Position numbers and translations under genes: made by a program
Part shown: in pieces, positions 45,072-51,253 of the stretch
How positions within the stretch are numbered: position 1 is the stretch's first letter
Layout of the letters: each line of letters begins with the position of its first letter
Notes under the pieces: model-generated
The model's database searches: none
Told to the model about the DNA's origin: nothing
What the model saw: only the letters and a program-made list of their open reading frames with translations
Origin: Metasolibacillus fluoroglycofenilyticus
GTDB lineage: Bacteria; Bacillota; Bacilli; Bacillales_A; Planococcaceae
DNA: 64,000 nt
Direction: 5' to 3'
Assembly (NCBI RefSeq): GCF_003049645.1
Contig: NZ_PYWK01000001.1
Location: 186,001 to 250,000, forward strand

Positions 45072-45473
45072 TTATTCAACCGCCAATTTTTGCAAAGCAT
45101 TCAGCTCAAACGCACGTACTTTACGTGGGATGAAGCGACGAATATCCATTTCATTATAACCAACTTGAATGCGTTTTTCATCGAGTAAAATAGGACTACG
45201 CAGCATACGTGGGTATTTTTGAATTAATGCATAGAGCTCCTGAATTGAAAGTTGCTCGATATCAATATCAAGATTTTTGAAATCGTTCGAGTTTGTTGCA
45301 ATAATTTCATCTGTGCCATCTTCAGTCATACTTAAAATATTTTTAAACTCAGCTAATGTTAGCGGCTGAGAAGTGATGCGTTTCTCATTATATGAAATAT
45401 TGTTTTCGTTTAACCATTTAAGTGCTTTTCGTGATGAGGAACAGCTTGATTGCGTGTAAATTGTTACTGACAT
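45072..45473 (-). CDS. Spx/MgsR-family RNA polymerase-binding regulator, CxxS type
   Basis: A 133-residue ArsC-fold protein. The N-terminal redox site is CSSSRKALKW, so the second cysteine of the usual Spx CxxC is serine. The C-terminal part keeps LRSPILLDEKRIQVGYNEMD, then RRFIPRKVRAFEL, which is characteristic of Spx and includes the Arg that contacts polymerase alpha. Spx proteins bind the alpha subunit and redirect transcription under thiol stress. Without a disulfide pair this one must be regulated differently, for example by level or by mixed disulfide. Confidence 0.88.
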   Translation of the reverse strand: MSVTIYTQSSCSSSRKALKWLNENNISYNEKRITSQPLTLAEFKNILSMTEDGTDEIIATNSNDFKNLDIDIEQLSIQELYALIQKYPRMLRSPILLDEKRIQVGYNEMDIRRFIPRKVRAFELNALQKLAVE

Positions 45474-45505
45474 AATGAATTCCTCTCTTCCTTTACATTG
45501 GTAAC

Positions 45506-45558
45506 TTACTTGTAAGGTAATTACTTATATTTATATCTTACAACTAAGTTAATTGTAA
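45506..45558 (-). promoter_or_regulatory. Cluster of palindromes, possible MarR operator
   Basis: TTACTTGTAA (45506-45515), GTAATTAC (45517-45524) and an inverted pair TTACAA/TTGTAA spanning 45538-45558 lie within 55 bases, 33-85 bases upstream of the Spx-like gene. TTGTAA half-sites suit MarR-type proteins. Confidence 0.5.
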
Positions 45559-45898
45559 TGCAATAATTTTTTTTATTTTTTTAAATTACGTCACAGCTAA
45601 CTTTTATTCAAATTCTCTCCGAGTAAGCAAGGAAAAATTTTGAGAAAAGCGGCTGTTTATTTGTATATTCCGCAATGGTAGAATATATGCCTTTGATTTA
45701 GTTGATTACCTAATTAATGTATACCCGCTTTGTTACTAATATATACGTCAAAAAGATAAAAAAGTTTCATAGAATATGAAAAAATAAGAGAGGATATGGG
45801 AAAAGGGGGTGTGTAGAGGCGTTTATCAATATAGTTCAATATAAATTCAAAAGCATGGTGCTAGATTCACTGTTTACAGCTTTTTAATAAAAAATGAA

Positions 45899-45930
45899 AC
45901 GTCCGAAAGGCATTGCTTTTCGGACGCCTT
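45899..45930 (-). terminator. Intrinsic terminator of the ABC-F gene
   Basis: CGTCCGAAAG pairs with CTTTTCGGACG around a short GCATTG loop. On the minus strand it is followed by TTTCATTTTTT. Confidence 0.85.
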
Positions 45931-45938
45931 AGCTTGTC

Positions 45939-47513
45939 TTATTCTTCTTCTAATTCAATTGTACGGCCTGTTGTAAACCAGTCCTGTACATTCCAAACTT
46001 TTGTGGCAAGACCTTCATAAAAATCTGGCTCATGTGATACGAGAACGATTGTGCCTTTGAATTCCTTCATTGCACGCTTTAATTCCTCTTTAGCATCTAC
46101 ATCTAAATGATTCGTTGGCTCGTCAAAGATTAACCAGTTGGCTTCGTTCATCATCAGCTTGCAAAGGCGAACCTTTGCTTGCTCGCCCCCTGATAATGAG
46201 TTAAGTGGGCGTGTAATATGCTCTGTTTTTAAGCCTGCGCGGGCAAGAGCTGCACGTACTTGTGCTTGCTCCATTGATGGAAAGGCATTCCACACATCGT
46301 CAATGGGTGTTATTTTTTCAGCCTTTACCTCCTGCTCAAAGTAGGAAGGGTATAAATAGTCACCACGAATAACTTTACCGCCAAGTGGATTAATTTTACC
46401 TAGCATCGTTTTTAATAGAGTAGATTTTCCGACACCGTTCATTCCAACAAGCGCAATTTTTTCCCCGCGCTCAATCTGGAATGTGAGTGGCGGTAGTAAC
46501 GGCTTGTCATAGCCGATTAGTAAGCTTTCTGCTTCTACTACATAACGGCTAGAGGAACGTGCCTCCTTAAAGCCGAATTCCGGCTTCACTGCCGTTTCAG
46601 GACGGTCGATGCGCTCAAGGCGATCAAGCTGCTTGGCACGCGATTTTGCACGACCAGTTGTTGAGTAGCGTGCCTTGTTTTTAGCGATAAAATCCTCTTG
46701 TTTTTTAATGAATTCTTGCTGCTTTTCATACGCTTCAATATGCTGCCGCTTATTAATTTCAGCAAGCTCTAAAAACTTCTCATAGGTTGCTGTATAGCGA
46801 TTCATTTTTGAAAATTCTAAATGGAAAATAACATCGACAACCTCGTTCATAAACTCTGTATCATGTGAAATTAATAAAAAGGCATATGGATAGCTCTTTA
46901 AATAGTTTTTCAGCCAAGAAACATGTTCTTCATCCAAATAGTTTGTCGGCTCGTCTAGCAATAATACTTTTGGTTTTTCTAAAAGTAGCTTTGCTAGTAA
47001 CACCTTTGTGCGTTGACCACCAGAAAGTGCAGCAACATCACGCTCTAAGCCGATTGCATCTAGACCAAGTCCGCGAGCTACCTCTTCCACTTTCATATCT
47101 AATGTATAAAAATCACCTGCATCAAGCGCATCTTGGACCTCTGCCATGTCTTCTAATAATTTTTCTAGCTCCTCAGGCGTAGCCTCGCCCATTTTAGCTG
47201 CGATTTCGTTGAGTTCTTCTTCTTTTTTATAAAGTGGTAAAAAAGCATCCTGCAGTACATCGCGCATTGTGCGTCCAGCCGTTAATACGGCATGCTGGTC
47301 TAAGTAGCCATAGTGTGTGCCAGGCAACCATTCTACTTTTCCTGTATCATGAATTTGCTGACCTGTAATGATGCCCATTAATGTAGATTTACCTACACCA
47401 TTTGCACCGACAAGACCAATGTGGTCGCCCTCTACGATGCGGAATGATACATCTTTAAAAAGTGTGCGGTCACCAAATGAATGACCTAAGTTTTCAACTG
47501 TTAGTATTGCCAT
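45939..47513 (-). CDS. yfmM: ABC-F ATPase, YfmM-like
   Basis: A 524-residue soluble protein with two nucleotide-binding domains. The first has GLVGANGVGKSTLM, LSGGQRTKVLLAKLLLEKPK and LLLDEPTNYLDEEHV. The second has ALVGMNGVGKSTLL, LSGGEQAKVRLCKL and LIFDEPTNHLDVDAKEE. The P-site tRNA interaction linker (about 240-310) is NKARYSTTGRAKSRAKQLDR. ABC-F proteins act on ribosomes at the E site. The sequence follows B. subtilis YfmM closely along its length. It lacks membrane segments and is not a transporter. GGGGGAAACGAT precedes the ATG. Confidence 0.9.
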   Translation of the reverse strand: MAILTVENLGHSFGDRTLFKDVSFRIVEGDHIGLVGANGVGKSTLMGIITGQQIHDTGKVEWLPGTHYGYLDQHAVLTAGRTMRDVLQDAFLPLYKKEEELNEIAAKMGEATPEELEKLLEDMAEVQDALDAGDFYTLDMKVEEVARGLGLDAIGLERDVAALSGGQRTKVLLAKLLLEKPKVLLLDEPTNYLDEEHVSWLKNYLKSYPYAFLLISHDTEFMNEVVDVIFHLEFSKMNRYTATYEKFLELAEINKRQHIEAYEKQQEFIKKQEDFIAKNKARYSTTGRAKSRAKQLDRLERIDRPETAVKPEFGFKEARSSSRYVVEAESLLIGYDKPLLPPLTFQIERGEKIALVGMNGVGKSTLLKTMLGKINPLGGKVIRGDYLYPSYFEQEVKAEKITPIDDVWNAFPSMEQAQVRAALARAGLKTEHITRPLNSLSGGEQAKVRLCKLMMNEANWLIFDEPTNHLDVDAKEELKRAMKEFKGTIVLVSHEPDFYEGLATKVWNVQDWFTTGRTIELEEE

Positions 47514-47577
47514 ATCGTTTCCCCCGATAGTTAATGTGAGTTTTAATAATATGAATGAAGAAAAAAACTCGCGGGTT

Positions 47578-47763
47578 TTATAACGCCGCGAGCTGCTTAT
47601 TCAATTCTGCAAGTCGTGCTTCCATATTTTCTAGACGTGTTAATGCTTGTTTAACGGAATCCTCATGACCTAATGATTCAAGCTTCTCCATATCACCTTG
47701 TAAATTAACATAATCCATTTTTAGTTCGGCAATTTGTTGCTGTATTTGAGCTTTTGTTAGCAT
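47578..47763 (-). CDS. Small coiled-coil protein
   Basis: A 61-residue protein consisting almost entirely of heptad-like helices (AQIQQQIAELKMDYVNLQGD, LENMEARLAELNKQL). GAAGGTAGG precedes the ATG. I do not recognise a named family. It lies 64 bases upstream of the ABC-F gene on the same strand and may be co-transcribed. Confidence 0.65.
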   Translation of the reverse strand: MLTKAQIQQQIAELKMDYVNLQGDMEKLESLGHEDSVKQALTRLENMEARLAELNKQLAAL

Positions 47764-47824
47764 GGATATTAACCTACCTTCAATATTTGCTATCGTAAAT
47801 TATAGCATAGAAAAAGCACTATGC

Positions 47825-48841
47825 TCAAATGTGGATAATTTCATGACGTGCGTATGCTAAATCGAGTAGAAGCTGCTTTAATGCTTCATTACTTGTGCGT
47901 AAATCGAGTGTGCGCTGCTTATAAATTGCACGTTCACATCGTGCCTCATGTAAGACAAATTCCATCACTGCGTTTTGGATTGTTGATTGCTTCATTTTGC
48001 GTCCAAGACCTAAATGAACGAAGCCATTATGCTCGCGATTTAAGTTATTCGATAGCTCGCGTTCATTTTGTGCCGCTGTAATGCATGGAATGCCAATTGT
48101 GGCAACTTTATAAGGTGTGTAATTAGCGTTGCAAACAACAATATCCGCAGTAGGAAGTAGCGATAAAAGTGCGTTTGGATGTTGGTGAATGGAAGTGTGG
48201 CGACGGCTCAGTACCATCATTTGTAAATCTTCTACGGAATGACGGTAGTTTTCATCGATAGCGACAGAAATTTTTAGTGGAATGTGTAGCTGTGTTAAAT
48301 GGCGTAGTGTGCGATAAGTCAAATTGTTCTCATCGCCATCCTCAAATGCAATGACGATATGTGGTAAGTCATTTTTTAGCTTGTCCTCAAAGGAGATTTG
48401 TAATAGCTCACTCGGTGTCGCAAAGGCAAAGTTGCCAACTAGCATATTGGCTGGAATCATCTCCTGTGTTTCCTCGCGCAACGCAACGATATGGCAGTCA
48501 GCAAGCTCTGCTCCTTCGCCACGATCATCAAAATGCACAAGCGTATGGCAATGGGCTTTAAGCAACTGCACCTGCTCTACAGTAGAATCATTGCCATCAT
48601 AAATAATTAAATCAAAATGCTGCTGTGCTAGTTTATTTGCAAGCTCATTATAATTTTTAAAAATGGTAGGGGAGCTATTTAACAGCTCTAAAAGATGACT
48701 TTCATTGCCCTTTAGAAAAATCGAAATATGCTCTGCTGCTAGCAAGTCATGCATAATAGCTACTCGTTCAAATGGGTAATAGCCTTTCCACTCACTATAT
48801 TCTAAAATGAAGGCGATGTTTTTTTGTTGTTCATTTTGCAT
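47825..48841 (-). CDS. PseG/SpsG-like glycosyltransferase or sugar-nucleotide hydrolase fold protein
   Basis: A 338-residue protein with a two-domain GT-B-type layout. The N-half has FDLIIYDGNDSTVEQ and TLVHFDDRGEGAELADCHIV. The C-half has IVIAFEDGDENNLTYRTLRH, ADIVVCNANYTPYKVATIGI, PCITAAQNERE and GFVHLGLG. These match the PseG/SpsG pattern, although the usual GGSD is replaced by FEDGD. In SpsG it contributes to spore-coat polysaccharide. In PseG it removes UDP during pseudaminic acid synthesis. No sugar-synthesis genes are adjacent, so the role here is open. Confidence 0.72.
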   Translation of the reverse strand: MQNEQQKNIAFILEYSEWKGYYPFERVAIMHDLLAAEHISIFLKGNESHLLELLNSSPTIFKNYNELANKLAQQHFDLIIYDGNDSTVEQVQLLKAHCHTLVHFDDRGEGAELADCHIVALREETQEMIPANMLVGNFAFATPSELLQISFEDKLKNDLPHIVIAFEDGDENNLTYRTLRHLTQLHIPLKISVAIDENYRHSVEDLQMMVLSRRHTSIHQHPNALLSLLPTADIVVCNANYTPYKVATIGIPCITAAQNERELSNNLNREHNGFVHLGLGRKMKQSTIQNAVMEFVLHEARCERAIYKQRTLDLRTSNEALKQLLLDLAYARHEIIHI

Positions 48842-48940
48842 AGCTTATCCATCCTTTCTCGTTTCTACATAAAATATGGTGAAATTTCCTGAAGTATGTG
48901 TGAAAATTAAAAGAATAGGAGAAAAAGAGGGGGAGAATTT

Positions 48941-49756
48941 ATGGGGATGCGCTCAGCTATCGTTGTAGGTGCGACAGGACTAGTCGGCTCAGAGCTTGTA
49001 AAACAATTATGTGAAAGTGATGAATATGTAGCGGTGACAGTTATTGCGCGTAGAGCGTTAGACTACTCGCACCCCAAATTAGTTGTGAAAGTACGCGCAT
49101 TTGAAGAGCTTGCGGAAAGTGATATGGAATTTGCGCATGAAATCTTTTGCTGCTTAGGCACAACGATAAAAAAAGCTGGCTCGCGTGAAGTATTTGAGAA
49201 GATTGATGTTGAATACCCTGTACAAATTGCAGCACTTGCAAAAAATCGTGGCATCCAACATATGCTTGTCATATCAGCAATGGGCGCGAATGAAAAATCC
49301 TTTGCATACTATAATCGAGTGAAGGGCAAAATGGAAAAAGAGCTAATAGAGATTGAGTTACCTCAACTTTCAATTATCCGTCCATCACTGTTAGTAGGCA
49401 ATCGCTCGGAGTTTCGCCTAGGTGAAAAAATAGGGGAAGCTGCATTAGCAGTGCTAAATCCAATATTAATAGGTCCTCTAAAGAAGTATCGCTCTATTGC
49501 GGCAAAGCAGGTAGCACTTGCCATGATGGTTATTGCACTACAGGGCAAAAAATCGAAAGTAGCAATCTGCCCATCAAATGAGCTTGCACAAATGGTGATG
49601 CCTGAACCAGAGAAGGAACTAGAAATAAAGCGTGAGGATGTGTTCAATTGGGACAAGCTTAAATCGAATGAGCTAGAACCATTAAATGAGGAGCTTACAT
49701 TCGACAAATCTAAAATGGAAAAATACAAGGTGAAGCAGGATACGCCAAAAGACTGA
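48941..49756 (+). CDS. NAD(P)-binding atypical SDR (HTATIP2/YbjT-like)
   Basis: A 271-residue Rossmann protein beginning SAIVVGATGLVGSELVKQL. CCLGTTIKKAGSREVFEKID and VISAMGANEKSFAYYNRVKG with an SxxxANxxxxYNRxK active-site-like region follow, then IIRPSLLVGNR. This is the oxidoreductase HTATIP2-type subfamily of NmrA/epimerase-like proteins. The substrate is unknown. The C-terminal 60 residues are charged and extend beyond the usual family length of about 215. GGGGGAG precedes the ATG. Confidence 0.85.
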   Translation: MGMRSAIVVGATGLVGSELVKQLCESDEYVAVTVIARRALDYSHPKLVVKVRAFEELAESDMEFAHEIFCCLGTTIKKAGSREVFEKIDVEYPVQIAALAKNRGIQHMLVISAMGANEKSFAYYNRVKGKMEKELIEIELPQLSIIRPSLLVGNRSEFRLGEKIGEAALAVLNPILIGPLKKYRSIAAKQVALAMMVIALQGKKSKVAICPSNELAQMVMPEPEKELEIKREDVFNWDKLKSNELEPLNEELTFDKSKMEKYKVKQDTPKD

Positions 49757-49863
49757 AATTATGTTTTTCCAAATCAGTACCCTGTTCGACAACGTTTGCA
49801 TCTGCTACAATAGGTGACGTAGTAAATACCGATTTGTTAACAAGGAATAGCGGAGGTTGGAAA

Positions 49864-50418
49864 ATGAAAATTTTACTCGTTGACGGTACAGTCTTTGGTC
49901 GCAAAACAGGCGCCGTTCTGCAACAAGTTGAAAAATATATTCAGGAATATAACAAAGACTTAAAGCTAGAGCTGTTGTATTTCTCAGACTTAAAGCACCA
50001 AATTTTAGATGGTAGCCCTCTAAATGAGGATATGCAAATGATGATTAAGAAATTTGAGGAAGCAGATGGCTATGTTATCGCATCTCCAATTTTCCAAGCA
50101 TCTATCCCTGGCGTATTGAAAAATGCTTTTGATATGATTAGTCCAAAAGCAATGCGCTACAAGCCAGTCGCAATGATTGCTAACGGTGGCACATATCAGC
50201 ATCATTTAGTAATCGAAAATCAGCTCAAGCCAATTTTAGATTATTTCCGATGTCTAGTGACACCGAACTATGTTTATACACACGCAGACCATTTTGATGC
50301 AGACAATAATATTATTGATAACGATGTGCACAATCGCCTTCGCGAGCTTGCACGCGTTTTCGTTCAATATTGTGAAATGAGCAAAGGCTTATGCAAGGAG
50401 CCGGTAGATACACCCTAA
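49864..50418 (+). CDS. NADPH-dependent FMN reductase-like flavoprotein
   Basis: A 184-residue flavodoxin-fold protein. The phosphate-binding loop VDGTVFGRKTGAVL is followed by DGYVIASPIFQASIPGVLKN and AMIANGGTYQHHLVIENQLK. It resembles azoreductase or chromate-reductase family enzymes that use FMN and NADPH. GGAGG lies 7 bases before the ATG at 49864. The frame extends ten residues upstream without a ribosome site. It is 107 bases after the SDR gene and could be co-transcribed. Confidence 0.88.
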   Translation: MKILLVDGTVFGRKTGAVLQQVEKYIQEYNKDLKLELLYFSDLKHQILDGSPLNEDMQMMIKKFEEADGYVIASPIFQASIPGVLKNAFDMISPKAMRYKPVAMIANGGTYQHHLVIENQLKPILDYFRCLVTPNYVYTHADHFDADNNIIDNDVHNRLRELARVFVQYCEMSKGLCKEPVDTP

Positions 50419-50430
50419 TTAAGCAATAAA

Positions 50431-50641
50431 GGAGGCTGTCCAAAAAGCCGTGCATAGCCGGCATTTTGGACAGTAGCGATGATGTTTCATAAAATATTGA
50501 TTCATATAAACAGAAAATTCCTCTTTTAAAATTGTGATGAACATTGGCTTTAGCAGTGTACTCCTTCAGTAAAAGTGAAGCGATGAATACATTGATTTCA
50601 ATGCGATGTCAAAACAAAATGGACTTTTCGGACAACTCCTT
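50431..50641 (-). mobile_element. About 205-bp MITE-like element, copy C
   Basis: An inverted copy relative to 17331 and 39238. It begins GGAGGCTGTCCAAAAAGCCG and ends GGACTTTTCGGACAACTCC. Internal matches include GATGAACATTGGCTTTAGCA and CATTGATTTCAATGCG. Its left hairpin probably terminates the flavoprotein gene. Confidence 0.75.
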
Positions 50642-50698
50642 CGTTTACAGACTAAATATTCACTAAAACCAATTTGTACAATACGCGATTACAAAAAA

Positions 50699-50728
50699 GC
50701 GTCCCAAAATAGCTTTCGGACGCCTTTT
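50699..50728. terminator. Hairpin with T-run
   Basis: GCGTCC at 50699-50704 pairs with GGACGC at 50718-50723, with extra weak pairing inside and a T-run after it. It belongs to the GCGTCC-based hairpins but has a short loop. Confidence 0.7.
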
Positions 50729-50800
50729 TTGTGTTGAAAATTAGCATATAAAAAGCTGTATTTTAGGATTTTACAACCGATTAAGAAAGGGGCGGATGGA

Positions 50801-51007
50801 ATGATTGTGTTGAACGATGCTATAGTTACTACTTTTGAAGCTATCTCAAAAGCCAAGCTTTCCTCATCAGTGAAAAATACACTTTACGCTTATTTTAAAT
50901 TCAAAAAAAGCTGCAAATTCAGTGTTTTTGCTGTTCTTCAAGAACCCTCTTACTATTTTAACGTCCCCTTCAAATTCTGTTTTCACATAGCAACTACGCT
51001 AAAGTGA
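50801..51007 (+). CDS. Doubtful 68-residue ORF
   Basis: The frame (MIVLNDAIVTTFEAISKAKL onwards) follows a good AAAGGGGCGGATGGA ribosome site. Composition is not clearly protein-like after residue 30 and no family is recognised. It may be a relic of a longer gene. Confidence 0.25.
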   Translation: MIVLNDAIVTTFEAISKAKLSSSVKNTLYAYFKFKKSCKFSVFAVLQEPSYYFNVPFKFCFHIATTLK

Positions 51008-51024
51008 TGAAAAGGGGGGGAATA

Positions 51025-51191
51025 ATGAGTAAAATTGAAGCAATTGTATTAAATGAAGAGGATGCAAAAATTACTGAGGCCTATGGGGCGAATCGATTAG
51101 AGTTAGTTTCCGCTATTAATGCGGGGGATTAACGCCAAGCTATGGGACAATCAAGCAGGTTGTGAAGAGTGTTCAAATTCCTATTTTTTAG
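51025..51191 (+). pseudogene. cutC: cutC relic, frameshifted and truncated
   Basis: A start behind GGGGGGG reads MSKIEAIVLNEEDAKITEAY, then GANRLELVSAINAG. After a shift in the G-run at 51122-51126 the match continues as GLTPSYGTIKQVVKSVQIPI and then stops. Typical CutC proteins start with this GADRIELCSAL...GGLTPSYG pattern and run to about 230 residues, so at least three quarters is missing. CutC has been linked to copper homeostasis. Confidence 0.75.
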
Positions 51192-51253
51192 AAAAATATT
51201 AAAGTGCAAAGGAATTTACCCGATATAGATGATGAAGTAGAGGAGGTTGGAAA

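Larger units (their letters stand above)
45474..45938. other. 465-base intergenic region
   Basis: The part next to the Spx-like gene holds the palindromes listed at 45506. From about 45600 to 45890 I see no gene, repeat or strong structure. The far end holds the terminator of the ABC-F gene. Confidence 0.5.
50642..51253. other. 612-base region with relics only
   Basis: It holds a terminator hairpin at 50699, a doubtful 68-residue frame at 50801, and a cutC relic at 51025. I see no convincing intact gene. It looks like decayed sequence between the flavoprotein and the surface-protein gene. Confidence 0.6.
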
